From NCBI GenBank assembly GCA_031835245.1, contig JAVKOQ010000517.1, positions 1-31,005 of the forward strand: a DNA stretch of 31,005 nt. The letters are read 5' to 3'. Below are positions 1 to 10,525 of the stretch, piece after piece (position 1 is the stretch's first letter; the number at the start of each line of letters is the position of its first letter). The position numbers and the translations under genes were made by a program. The stretch comes from Balamuthia mandrillaris (lineage: Eukaryota; Discosea; Longamoebia; Balamuthiidae). The notes below the pieces were generated by a model. That model saw only the letters and a program-made list of their open reading frames with translations, searched no databases and was not told the DNA's origin.

Positions 1-354
1 CTTCCTCCCTTCCTCCCTCCGGTTTAGCTTGGGTCTTAATATTATATTGCCAAAATAAAACCAAGCAAAGGTGGAGAGCAGAAGAACAGTGAAACGACCC
101 CCCCCTTTTTTTCCTTTCCTCGCGGTGGTGACGAGTGTTTGCGATTATTCCGCCTTGCCATTGGACCGGCCTACGTCACCTCAGCCGTTGCTGGGAAACC
201 CCAAAAGCACGAATCGTTTCCCTAACAACAACTCCGACTTAGCAACCAGACAACAAAAAATGAAAAATGAGACGTTTGCCAAACAAAAAATATGGGGAAA
301 GAAAGTTTGTTTACAAGAGAGAAAGTGGTTGCAGGAAAAAAATACAAGTGGCGT
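1..354. promoter_or_regulatory. ubiquitin gene 3' flank; likely leftward promoter
   Basis: There is no convincing gene here. The segment lies downstream of the minus-strand ubiquitin gene. It contains a CCAAT box on the minus strand (158-164), a CRE-like TGACGTA (rev. comp. at 172-178) and a GTTGCTGGGAAAC box at 186-198. This clustering resembles a promoter for a gene leaving the window to the left. A 95-codon open stretch from 71 has low-complexity composition and no recognisable domain, so I do not call it a gene. Confidence 0.35.
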
Positions 355-1278
<924 letters not shown>

Positions 1279-1379
1279 TCAGGAGTTTTGTAGTAGCGTG
1301 TGTGTGGGGAAAAAAATATGTAGTAGCCTTTGCTTTGGTTTTGAATAAGCGAAAAATAAAAATTGCCCAAGACGAAAAG

Positions 1380-1387
1380 TATTTATA
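1380..1387 (-). promoter_or_regulatory. TATA box of the ubiquitin-AN1 gene
   Basis: The minus strand reads TATAAATA here, about 125 bp upstream of the ubiquitin ATG. That leaves a roughly 90-bp A/T-rich 5' UTR. Confidence 0.6.
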
Positions 1388-1470
1388 GTGCAACGAAAAG
1401 TGTCAACCCTCACAGAAAAATACAAACGTGGGCACCAGTTCGAGGAAACCTAGAAGGAGTTGACAAGAAA

Positions 1471-1485
1471 ACGTCACCACGTCAC
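1471..1485 (-). promoter_or_regulatory. Tandem CRE-like half sites
   Basis: Two GTGACGT motifs (rev. comp. ACGTCAC at 1471-1477 and 1479-1485) lie about 90 bp upstream of the TATA box. bZIP proteins of the CREB/ATF type bind such half sites. Use by the ubiquitin gene is inferred from position only. The remaining 1394-1735 interval holds no gene I can support. Confidence 0.4.
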
Positions 1486-1735
1486 CCCCGCCCGCCAGCA
1501 AATCCTTCCGTGTTTATCCCCGATTGACGAAACGGAAAGCCGCCGGTTACCTGGTTTAACCCTCATGAATGAAATTACCCTGAAAACTCCTAACAGCCGA
1601 CGACGAGAAACACCCGAGATCCCGGTCCAGTTTCTCTTTATTTGGGAAAGAACTTTCACGAACCGTTTTTTTGTTTTCGTGATTCGTTTTTGTTTTACAG
1701 AAATGAGTGACGGTTGGGTGAAAAAAAAAAGTCCC

Positions 1736-4700
1736 TTACTTGCCTTGCAAGACCTTCAACTCCGGTTCCAGCTTGCGCAGCTCTTTGGTCGCGGAGAGCA
1801 GCTTGGCCTTGAGCACGGTGATCCTTTCCTGCACCCCATCCGCGCCAGCGGACTTGAACGGGAGCACGCCGGAGGGAGGGGGAGTGGCCTCGTAGACCTT
1901 GGCCAACTTGACCAACTCCTCCTCCGCGCTCTTGACGGTGGCGGCAAACTCCGCGATTTGGGCTTGCTTGATGGCGATGGCCATCTTCCGGCTTAACTCC
2001 TCGTCCTGGATGAGCAGCTTAAAGGCCTGAAGCAACTTCTCTGAGCCCGCGATGATGTAGGTTGGCTTTTCCCTCCACCTTGTCGAGGTGCTTTCTTTAT
2101 GTTTGCCTACTTCTCTGGAATTGGGAGTGGAGGAAGATGCAGAAGCCGGGGAGGGGGATGAAGAAGGTAAAGTGCCAGACAGAAGAGCGGTGCCAAAGGC
2201 TGGTGAATGAGGAGAGATTCCGAGGATGTGTTCATGGATCAATGCACGAAGAGGCTCTTCCTTGCCCTCAAACACTTCGAACAAGAGCTGGTCGTAGGTT
2301 ATTTGCTTCTTGTTTGTTTGGTCTCCCTCTGCCTCGACGATCGTGTTGATGGCCTTCCAGAACTGTATATTGGTCCATGGCTTCTTGGAAGCGCTGATAG
2401 AGTTGTCAAACTGTTCGCTGCGGAGATATCGCTTTGTGTCTTCGATCATGTCCTGTACAGCATCTAACCAAGTAGTTAATAGAAAGTAGAGAAGGAGAAG
2501 AACAACAACAAAAACAAATAGCACGAGCATATGAATACCATTCACAGTGTAGCCACGTTCTACTCTGTTCACAAGACCTCGGAGATCACACAAACGTCCT
2601 TTTAAACAGAAAAAAAACATCAATAAAACTCAATGCAGCTGAGAAATTAAAAGAATGAAGGAAGTGAATGTACCTCCCAATAGGGTCGCAGCTTTCTCCA
2701 CATCTTTAGGATTGGCATCAGCGATCCGTTTGGAACGTTTGTTGAGGTACTCTACCGAGTCCTCAAGCGGCATGTCTGATACGACAAATCTGAGCATCTG
2801 TCCTCCCAAGTGCTCATGATCTGTATTAGTTTGTGATGAAGAGCATACAAAGGTTAACAAAGCGAAAAACTTATAACAACGCACAAACAAAAGCAAACAA
2901 AACAATCACAAAATCTACGGAAGACACTTTAACAGAATTGTGGAGAAATGAAAAAAAAAATAAAGAACGAGAGCATGAAAGCACTGACTTTTCTTGAGGC
3001 GCTCTTCGACCATTGGATTGTCGCTCACAAACACTACGTGGGCGTAGTGTCGGTTATAGGTCACGTCAATGGCCCAATCCAATAATGAATCCAACAACAC
3101 TTGGGATTTGCTGCTGTCTCCTTTGTCGATGGCATCAAGGAGCTGATCCAAGCCATCAAAAATAAGCACCGAGTATCTGGTTTGATAATTGCAATGTCAG
3201 AAGATACCAGAAAGAGGGAAGAGAAAAGTAGAAAGAAACAAGAAGACTCAAAACAAACCTTGAATACTCCTTATTTTTGTCAGATGGATAACTGGCAGCA
3301 ATGAAGCCCAAAGCTTTGTGAAGAGTACGTAGCACATCTTCCATTTGGAGAGTTTCAGAAACACCCATTACCGCTACGAATTTGCACAAAAAGTAATAAT
3401 AATAAGCAATCCGTATGAAAAGAAAAGGAAAGAAGCACTAACATCCTGCTTTGCTGGGCAGTATTGTTTCCACCCAACTAAAGAACTTGTTGACAACTGT
3501 GAAGGAAGGAGAGAAGCCTATCGCAGCCGAGAAGCTGTTGTACAGCAACGCCAAGCAAGAAAACAAAGATCAGGAAACAAAGAACAAAAATAATAATAAC
3601 CCACAAAAACAATACAAACAGAAAGAAAAGTACCGGTCAATAAACTCTTGCACAGTTTTCCCTCTGCAATCAATGTACACCGCGAACGTTCTATGCAGGG
3701 CCAACTCTAATGGACATGAGCATATGATCGTTAGCAACAGCAATGAGAAGAAGGATAAAGCTGAGAAGAAGCCCCAACACTCACGTTTCGTAATGGAGCT
3801 TTTGCCAGTGCCCTTTGGGCCAGTGAGAAGGATTAGGGAAGATGGCAGCTTGTTCAAAATGTTGGTCTCCAAATCAGCTTGTTGTTTCTCTTTTTCTTCC
3901 ATGTGGAAGACCCCTTTCAGCTCCAAGCTCTCGTCTGAATAAGGAAAAACCCAAAATGTGAGGAAAAAAACAGAAAGAATACGAGGGAGAGAGAAAGCAC
4001 CATCGTATTGAGAACGGAAATAGAGAGTTGGCAATGATATTTTTTGAGTGACGGAGAAGATCCTAATGGGTGTTACCAAAAGATAGGTGCTGAGGGTGAC
4101 AGCGAGTGCCGTAACCGGGATAAGAAATCTAGGGTCGAGGAATCTGGTTCGCACATCTTGAAAACGCTTGTAGGGCTGATATCTTGCCGAGAGTATCACA
4201 TCCTTGCCTTAAATATATTATGTAAGCATTTGATGCTCATGTCGAAGGAGAAGAGATGAAAGAAAGAGAATGCGATGAAGAGAGAAGAGAAAAGAAGCAA
4301 CGAGAGAAAATACCATCACTTGTCATAAGTTTTTTGCCGTGGATACATTGACGAGCACTGATGGCCCCACTCTGAGTGAGGTAATAAGCAACGTATTGCC
4401 CTTTTTTCTCGTCAACGGGCTTTAAATCCGTCAACTTGCCATACTTACGAAGCACTCTATAGATTGTTTCCAGTCCTAGCACTGCTCCTCCCTCGCATTC
4501 TACCGCGAGTTTTATGCTTGGTTGTATAGCAGCTGCATTGAGATGTTATCTTCCGAGAATACGAGCCGCAAATGGGAGGGGAGAAGGTAAAGAGAAAGAA
4601 AAGGAAAAGAAAGAGGTGGAGCATACTGATGTCTTCAAAGAAAGGTTTTCCCTCCACAAAGAACGATCGGGAACGAGGAGGAAAGAAGGTGAGGAAATGG

Positions 4701-5777
4701 TTGGGAAGATATTTTTGAAAGTGTTGAGCCTCTTGCTTGTTGCTAAAACACAGGAAGCAGCCTCCTTCTTTTGGCCTAAATATAACATTTAACTCTTGCA
4801 GCTTTCGTTCCAGGAGCGCCTCTTTGTTATAGACCAAAATCAACAAAGTGAAGAAAGTTGTGTAAGCGCAAACACAAGAAGAGAATGAAGAGAAACAAAA
4901 CGAAAGGAACGAAGAAGCAGCAGCCGCAGAGAAGAAGAAGAAGAAGAAGCAAAGGAAGCAAGTGCCTTGCTAGAATAAGTGGTTGGGAAGAAGAAGAAGA
5001 AGCAGAAGAAGAAGAAGAAGAAGAAGAAGAAGAAGAAGAAGAACAAGAAGAAGAACAAGAATAAGCGAAGAATAAGAGAAGTAGTTTAACAAGAACAATA
5101 ACAAGAAGAGGAGGAACAAAAACACCAAACGACAACAAAACAGAAGGACTTTACCATTACTCGCCGCTTCAGAGTCGCTCCTTCGAATGACGCCCTTAAA
5201 CTTTTTCATCAGCAGCCGTCTCTCCAACTGTTCCAAGCGAGGAAACACGAAACGCAGAATGTCGATCACCCTTCCTTTGTAGAAAGTGTTCTGCACCCAA
5301 ACCATGTTTTCCGTGGACGGCGGTGGTTGTGCCAACGTCTCCTCTGTGATCTAGTTTTTGTTGATAAAGGAGAGAGTGAGAGAGAGAAAAAAGAAAAAAC
5401 AACTCAATCAGTTCAGAACAAAGATAAAAAGAGATGATGAAAAAAGTGGCAAAAAAAAGTACATCAGTACGAAACGGGCGAGTGGAGTGATAACTTCTTC
5501 CTTTGAAAGAGGGTTTCGTTGTAGGGTGTTGTTGCAGAAGAGAATGTTTTCTCGAACCGGTTGAAGACAAGCGCCCCAGGCCTGGTTGACGACGAAGAGA
5601 AGAAGAAGCGTCAACGAACCGGCGACCATTGGTGGTCAGACCTCGGGAAAGAAGACCCGGCGTGAAGGTGAGGGGAGAGGTTCCTCTTCCCGAGGAATGC
5701 CCAACGTTAGAACCGCATGTTCTCCACCACCGGGCGGAACCCACAGGAGCCCACTTGGTCCCTGTCTGTCGTAACAT
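1736..5777 (-). CDS. YME2: Yme2/RNA12-family mitochondrial inner-membrane protein
   Basis: The 13 exons are 5777-5463, 5350-5155, 4821-4627, 4532-4314, 4207-4001, 3934-3785, 3706-3634, 3534-3443, 3373-3259, 3176-2989, about 2820-2674, 2598-2539 and 2463-1736. All 12 junctions are GT-AG and keep frame, giving 894 aa; yeast Yme2 is about 850. Domain order matches Yme2: an Arg/Ser-rich mitochondrial presequence (1-105), the conserved GKPFFED box before an RRM-like segment (about 236-308), one membrane span (about 336-355), then the RNA12 P-loop ATPase-like domain with Walker A GPKGTGKS (416-423), Walker B VLIFDGLD (524-531), an FVSDNP segment and LGGRLCDL. The C-terminus is coiled coil. In yeast the family helps maintain mitochondrial nucleoids and the inner membrane. 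The start is the first ATG of the frame that yields a presequence. A purine-rich GAA tract fills intron 2. Confidence 0.9.
4933..5063 (+). repeat. (GAA)n microsatellite in YME2 intron 2
   Basis: An imperfect GAA/AAG triplet tract lies inside the intron between YME2 exons 2 and 3 (pyrimidine-rich on the transcribed sense). It is probably length-variable and has no coding role. Confidence 0.8.
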
Positions 5778-6105
5778 TTTGTTTCTAAAAAGCCGCTTCC
5801 TACTGCTACGATGTGGTCCGCTGCTACTTTCTTTTTCCGCGGATCCACCCACTTAGCTGCGTACTTTCTTTCCTCGAAAGTCGAAACAAAAACTTTTCGG
5901 CTCCATTTGAATTTTTGTGGACATATATTTGATTTTTCATTGGACCACAGATTTATTATATATCTGGGTACCTTAAATTTTAAGGTGGGTCCCCTGATCC
6001 ACGCGTGCTGTGTGGGAGCAACAGAGGATTCACGAGTCAGGAGAATTATTTTTTTTTTGGGGTGGTATCAGAGGCCTGAGAGATCCCAACCAAATAGGGG
6101 GGACC
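5778..6105. other. Intergenic: YME2 5' flank and PLAC8 3' flank
   Basis: No gene is visible. The stretch is A/T-rich from 5880 to 5990. It contains a perfect 8-bp inverted repeat, ACCTTAAA/TTTAAGGT, with a one-base centre at 5970-5986. No TATA box is clear upstream of YME2. Confidence 0.5.
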
Positions 6106-6685
6106 CTAGTCTACGCCCAGTTCGTAGCTCTCTTGGGCGATCACGCAGCAAGGACAACACAGCGAGGCGAAGAAGTCACCGGCAGCGGAACCCTGCGGTT
6201 CAATGCAAAGAGCGAACCCTGTGAGATGGGAGGGGCTTGGAGAATGGATAGATAATGGAAGGGGGAGGAGGGGGGGGGTTACCTCGATGTTCTTGGCCTC
6301 TCTGGTCTTGCCTCTGTTGACGGTGCTCAGGATGACTCCCGGAATGTAATACGCCGCATACTTTTTAGCTGCAGGTCAGTAATAGGCTTTGTGGAGAGAG
6401 AATAAAAAGCATCAAGAAGGAGGAAAACAATACAGCGAGGACATAGCAGCAACAACAGGCCCATTTGTTGTTGGTGGGACAACCTTCGTGCTGGGACTTC
6501 TCCATGTTCTTACCGAACTGGTAGCATCCGCAGCAAAAGCTCTTGCAGCCTGTTTGTTTTTTGCTTCTGTCAGAAGAAGGCATGTATCAAAGCGCAACGC
6601 AACAGAGGGTGAGGAACCGAAATAGCTACGTACAAACGCCACCATCGTGACAACAATCACAAATACCGTGCTGCCACTCCGCCAT
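6106..6685 (-). CDS. PLAC8-family cysteine-rich protein
   Basis: Four exons (6685-6634, 6549-6434, 6360-6283, 6192-6106) give 110 aa, the usual size of this family. The hallmarks come in order: an N-terminal WQHGICDC, a cysteine cluster followed by YQFGKN, a central cysteine-rich and probably membrane-associated stretch (CCCCY), then RGKTREAKNIEGS, and the C-terminal CCPCCVIAQESYE block that defines the family. PLAC8 proteins include plant FCR/cadmium-resistance and animal placenta-8/cornifelin proteins. They act at the plasma membrane in metal handling or size control, so the exact role here is unknown. Exons 1 and 4 are secure. The end of exon 2 and start of exon 3 were chosen because they keep frame and family spacing; a donor at about 6505 is an alternative. 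Confidence 0.85.
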
Positions 6686-7339
6686 GTTTCCTTTCCTTTC
6701 AGCTTCTGTTGTTCGTCGTTTTTCTCTTCGTTTATCTGTTGGACACCCCAACGGAAACAATTTATCCCAAAAGAAACGAAACTGCTTTAGCACGAGGCAA
6801 GGCGACCCGAACGAACCTCTTCGCGTTTCGCTTTCATTCTAGACTTTTCCAAACTAGTGTCGAAAACAAGCCGTTCCGCCACAAACTTTTCCAAACCGGC
6901 GTTGGTTGGCTAAAAGGGACCAATACCGGTTCCTCGAAATAGCTATAATAGAGTTCATTTCGTGCCGTGGCGAATGATCCACGCACGTTACCTCCACCTG
7001 CACCTGCTTGCGTGCGTTCGGCAAGAAACACGAATTCGCTCTTCGTGGTGGGGGGAATGGCAGGCAGGAGGAATGAAACATCCACACGGCACCATCCCAA
7101 ATCCAACGCGCATGGATAGCCAACGCAACTGATCAACAGAAGCTCTATACTAGCCTTCAGGTCTCCATCGGGACTAAGCTTGAGTGCTCCGCTGGGGTGA
7201 AAGATGAAGAGTTTATTTTATGGCTCTGCCACCAACTAAACGTTGCCATTCTTCCCCATCTCTTCTTCAGTCATCTCTCTCTTGGCTCAGTCTCTTACTT
7301 TCTTGTCTCGTCCTCTTCTTGCTCATGGAAAAAACCTTG
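6686..7339. other. Intergenic between SF3B5 and PLAC8
   Basis: This 654-bp stretch separates the PLAC8 start from the SF3B5 stop. Open frames on both strands are short, start without support and show no domain. I looked for tRNA A/B boxes and snRNA motifs by eye and saw none. Confidence 0.4.
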
Positions 7340-7802
7340 TTAGTCCTCCTCTTCCTCTTCCACGTCCCGTAGTTCGACTTTTGGCGGTGGTCCGATCGGT
7401 TGCAACATTTTCTGATGTGTAGAGGAGGAGTAAAGCGAGTTTCATATATGAGAGATACAGAAAGAAAAACACCAAAGGAATAAAAATAAAGGTGGGCGTA
7501 CCTGCAGCAGATTATACCGCACACGTCCAACGGATTCGTTCTCCGCAATCGCAAAGTAGGAAAGCATGGGGTAGTGCCCAATGTAAGAGGCATAGCTGTC
7601 TCTGTGTTGGTTCGAAAGCCATTCACTTTTTGTTTTCGTTTCATTTTGGATCAGTTGTTGGCAAGCCAAAAAATGGAAACAAAACCACACAGGGTTTGAG
7701 AAAACGTAGTACGCACTGTTTGGTTGTGTCCGAGTGGCCTGTGCCCACATACTTCATCTGAAGATGCTCGATTTGGCTGTTTAAAAAATCTCTGGCCGTC
7801 AT
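7340..7802 (-). CDS. SF3B5: Splicing factor 3b subunit 5 (SF3b10)
   Basis: Three exons (7802-7717, 7625-7502, 7411-7340) give 93 aa; human SF3B5 is 86. The protein matches the family along its whole length: SQIEHLQMKYVGTGH near the start, EWLSNQHRDSY and YFAIAENES in the middle, and KMLQPIGPP near the end, followed by an extra acidic tail (VEEEEED). SF3B5 is a small core subunit of SF3b in the U2 snRNP, packing against SF3B1 and helping branch-site recognition. The start ATG gives MTARDFLNSQIEHLQ, aligned with the human N-terminus. The first intron ends in an A-rich AAAAAG acceptor. The gene ends of the nearby Fanzor insertion lie outside this coding region. Confidence 0.95.
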
Positions 7803-8083
7803 TTTTTATTGTTGTGTGTGTATGTGTGTTTTTTTTTTTTTGGCTTGTTGAAATGGGTCTCTCCTACAAACAAACAAAAAAAAAGATGAGGGTCTTGTGC
7901 TTCTTTGCTTCTTGTTGCTTGTGTGCTTCTTTGCTACTTCTTCGCTACTTCTTTTTCTTTTGTTACTTGCTTGAGGAGTTTAAAATCTCAAATTATGCGC
8001 GGACAGATACGAGAACATCGACAACAAATTCTATTTTTAGTCGACGGATACGAGACAGGCGTCCCTTCGTTGAATAAAAACAC

Positions 8084-8134
<51 letters not shown>
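8084..8134. repeat. (TTA)n microsatellite
   Basis: About 16 near-perfect TTA triplets sit inside duplication unit B. The sister copy at 10838-10852 has only a few, so the tract expanded after the duplication. Confidence 0.9.
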
Positions 8135-8173
8135 TTATTGTTATTATTGTTAGTATAAATAGTATTTTGTCAT

Positions 8174-8182
8174 CACCCAGCC
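8174..8182. repeat. Target-site duplication, proximal copy
   Basis: CACCCAGCC here is repeated exactly at 10619-10627, on the other side of the Fanzor element. The paralogous empty site downstream of RhoGEF (10876-10884) reads TGCCCAGCC. The two flanking copies therefore share bases that the paralog lacks, as expected if both derive from one target. Confidence 0.75.
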
Positions 8183-8300
8183 GGCGTGCCTAATCACGGC
8201 TTGTCTTACGACTCGCTATAAGCAACGGTGCCGGCACCAAAGCAACCTTACCGCCTACCGCCCCCTCACAGAGGAGGAGGAGGAGGTGGTAAGTGCTTGT
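8183..8300 (-). ncRNA. Predicted Fanzor guide RNA (fRNA) scaffold
   Basis: In TnpB and Fanzor loci the guide RNA spans the ORF 3' end plus the downstream tail to the element's right end, and the guide is the adjoining flank. Here only 72 nt separate the stop codon from the inferred end. That tail carries a perfect palindrome GGTGCCGGCACC (8227-8238), a CTTA/TAAG-closed stem (rev. comp. 8204-8221) and a GTG/CAC stem near the end. The guide would then read GGCTGGGTGATGACAAAATA on the minus strand, from 8182 downward. The scaffold's 5' limit within the ORF is a guess. Confidence 0.5.
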
Positions 8301-10030
8301 AAAGTGAAAAAGCGGATCAAGATGTTTCGGGCGGCGTTGGCATCTCGATCCGCCTGGTAGCCACACTCGGGTTGAGGGCACCGAAAGGTCTTGTTTCCCC
8401 CCAACTGGTGGTGGACTTGGCCGCACTTGCCGCAGGTCTTGGAGGTGTATTCCTCATCGCAGAGGCAGACCGTACAGGACGGAAATTGCTGGGCCTTGTT
8501 GAGGAGCCTCTGCCTGAAGCGATAGTGGGACCAGGTCAGCATGGCTCTGGCCGTTCGCGAGCCAATGCGGCGGTGGCCTCGCCGCACCATCTGCTGGCTC
8601 CTGAACTCTGGCAGAAGGATGAGGGAGAAGTTCCTGACCAACCAAAACACGAGCTTTTTGTGGAGGTCATCCACCAGGTTGCGGATCCTCTGGCGAAGCC
8701 GAGCAGCGGCCCTTCGGAGACGGCGCCGTTGCCTGTGGTTGCCCTTGGTGCCCTTACTCTGCATGCGGTCCAGGCGGTGGCACAGCTTGCCTATCTCGTT
8801 GATATCCGCTTTGCCCCACTCGGTGACCTCCCCGCAGCCGTTGTAGGTGGTCATGAATGTGCGCACTCCTGGATCCAAGGCGATGATGCCTGCCTCTCTC
8901 CTTCGGTGCTCACGGGCTTGGCTCTCGCCCATGAGCTTCAAAGGCTGAGGCACGCAGAGGTAGTAATGGCCCAGTCGAGTGTCCTTCACCAGACGAACGG
9001 CATAGAGCACCTCTGACGGAACTTTGTAGTTCTTGTCCCTCGCTTTGATTCGCGCCTCCCCGAAGAAGAGTTGGCGGATAGAGCTGTTGTGGTTCCACTC
9101 CCTGGCTTGGATGCTGAGAGACTGGCTCTTGTCCTTCCTACCACGGAACTTCATCTGGAATCCAGTCGTGCCTCTGCCCGCCGCCAAGCTGCTTTTCACG
9201 CCATTGAAGAAATCATCGACAGCGTCACTGCGAATGAATCGAGGAGTTTCCAACACCCACGCAAGGCTCTTGTTCTCTCCCTTGAAATTGCTGTTATTTA
9301 GGAATTTCTTCCTGACTTGTTCCTTCATCTCATCACGAGGCATTCCTTGATGTTCACGATGGAACTCCACGGCCTTGTTGTAGGTCCATCGTACTGTGCC
9401 GAACCACTTGGCCAGCGTCTTCTTTTGTTCTGAGCGCGGATAAAGGCGGATCTTCTCCACTCGCCCCACTACCGGTTTCTCCTCTCCGTTCTTGCCTTTT
9501 TTGGTGAGCTGTACGGCTGGGCGAGACGGAACGAGTCCCTCGATGAGGCCTAACAAGCCTTTCTGGTTTTTCTCCTCTTCTTCCTTCTCCTTCTCCTCTT
9601 CCTCTTCCTCCTTCTTCTCCTTCTCCTTCTCCTTCTCCTCTTCCTCTTCCTCCTTCTTCTCCTTCTCCTTCTTCTCCTCCTCCTCCTCCAACACCTTTTC
9701 TCCGTTAGGAATGTGCTTGCAGGCGGTGAACCATCCTGAACCACAGGCAAAGGGTTCTTCCAAGCACAAGGCTTCCGGGCGTATTAATCTTCTCCCGATT
9801 AAGCTGGAAAACTGGTTCCAAAAGGGCTGGGCGGGTGCAGCCTGCGGCCTTCCACGCTTCTGTGCCCTTGCCTGAGGTGCCGCTGGGGCGTTTTCCGCTC
9901 TTCTTTTCCGAGTAGCAGTGGAAGTAGCAGAAGTAGTGGCGCGACCCCCTTCCTTGTGGACCCGACCGAAGTGGATGGCCAACCCGTGAGAGGTAGCAAA
10001 CTTTTTTCCGCACTGTGGGCAACTTGCCAT
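8255..10030 (-). CDS. Fanzor nuclease (TnpB-like, RuvC), C2H2-tagged
   Basis: This single-exon protein has 591 aa. Residues 4-25 form a C2H2 finger (CPQC...HFGRVH). A basic, NLS-like stretch (RKRR, QKRGRP; 41-62) follows, then a Glu/Lys low-complexity linker (about 114-154). From about 190 the TnpB core begins: the N-terminal fold (IRLYPRSEQ; WTYNKAVEF), then TPRFIRSDAVDDF and FQMKFRGRK. The RuvC motifs are all present: RuvC-I ALDPGVRTF with D386, RuvC-II LLPEF with E475, and RuvC-III DRDANAARNI with D563. The zinc finger has C533/C536 and C551/C556 after the conserved EEYTSKT. Known Fanzors are RNA-guided DNA nucleases in eukaryotes and large DNA viruses. The canonical RuvC-II Glu and GVRTF motif look closer to the IS607-like Fanzor2 branch. 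The start is firm: an in-frame stop directly precedes the ATG. Confidence 0.93.
   Translation of the reverse strand: MASCPQCGKKFATSHGLAIHFGRVHKEGGRATTSATSTATRKRRAENAPAAPQARAQKRGRPQAAPAQPFWNQFSSLIGRRLIRPEALCLEEPFACGSGWFTACKHIPNGEKVLEEEEEKKEKEKKEEEEEEKEKEKEKKEEEEEEKEKEEEEKNQKGLLGLIEGLVPSRPAVQLTKKGKNGEEKPVVGRVEKIRLYPRSEQKKTLAKWFGTVRWTYNKAVEFHREHQGMPRDEMKEQVRKKFLNNSNFKGENKSLAWVLETPRFIRSDAVDDFFNGVKSSLAAGRGTTGFQMKFRGRKDKSQSLSIQAREWNHNSSIRQLFFGEARIKARDKNYKVPSEVLYAVRLVKDTRLGHYYLCVPQPLKLMGESQAREHRRREAGIIALDPGVRTFMTTYNGCGEVTEWGKADINEIGKLCHRLDRMQSKGTKGNHRQRRRLRRAAARLRQRIRNLVDDLHKKLVFWLVRNFSLILLPEFRSQQMVRRGHRRIGSRTARAMLTWSHYRFRQRLLNKAQQFPSCTVCLCDEEYTSKTCGKCGQVHHQLGGNKTFRCPQPECGYQADRDANAARNILIRFFTLQALTTSSSSSVRGR
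9582..9690 (-). repeat. Glu/Lys-coding purine repeat inside the Fanzor ORF
   Basis: Repeated CTTCTCC/TCCTCTTCC blocks (plus strand) encode the Glu/Lys linker at about residues 114-154. The same longer block occurs twice, pointing to slippage growth. It separates the C2H2/NLS part from the nuclease core and is probably length-variable. Confidence 0.75.
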
Positions 10031-10082
10031 TCAGGCCAGCTTCCAGCAGCGTTGTGGAAGAGGCGCACAGAGGTTCGTGATG

Positions 10083-10186
10083 CTGTTCTTTTTTAAACAA
10101 AAGAAATCATTAGTGAGTGGTTGGTAACAAATTTTGTTTCCATCATCAAAAAATGTAGTGAGCGAGCAGAGAAAAAAGAACGCTAC
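10083..10186 (-). other. Possible leader intron of the Fanzor transcript
   Basis: The minus strand has AAG|GTAGCG at 10187/10186 and AACAG|CATC at 10083/10082. An intron of 104 nt would end 52 nt upstream of the Fanzor ATG. Splicing it does not extend the Fanzor frame, because a stop abuts the ATG, so it would lie in the leader. Confidence 0.3.
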
Positions 10187-10525
10187 CTTTTCAATCGGAG
10201 CAGTGCCCCTGCCTGCGGCTGAACCGCTTCGGTTTCCACCTCTGCCTCCTTCCGCTGGTTTCCTCCTTGTGTAGTAGAAGCGTAGCAATGAGAAATACGG
10301 TGGTGCGTGGAGCTTCGTGGATGTGTGTGTCTGTGTGTTTACTTTTGAAAAGAAAGAAATGAAAAGAAAAGAAGAGAAGAGAAGAAAAGAAAACGAGTAG
10401 CAGAAAAGTGTCAAGGCGAATGACGAGTACCAAAAGTTTATTGGCGGCAGCAGCAGCATGAGCATCCATTCCGTACACCCCAACCCACCACTTTGCCTTC
10501 AGAGACGTGGGAGAAGGAAGGGTTG

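Larger units (their letters stand above)
7894..8182 (-). repeat. Unit B (part) of the RhoGEF 3'-end tandem duplication
   Basis: This 289-bp segment is a diverged copy of 10655-10884, in the same orientation. Shared blocks include GAGGAGTT, TATGCGCGGACAG, a GTCGAC-containing core, GAGACAGG and ATAAATAGTATTTTGTCAT. It differs by an expanded TTA microsatellite (8084-8134) and a short internal duplication near 7915-7945. On the minus strand it resumes exactly where the 29-bp segment at 10619-10647 breaks off. It is therefore the distal part of the second tandem unit, split by the Fanzor element. Confidence 0.85.

Noticed and set aside
6880-7140. Possible tRNA or snRNA
   Set aside because: No paired A/B boxes, cloverleaf or Sm site could be found by eye.
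8372-9016. Plus-strand ORF of 214 codons opposite the Fanzor gene
   Set aside because: It is antisense to conserved RuvC sequence; the protein has no domain.
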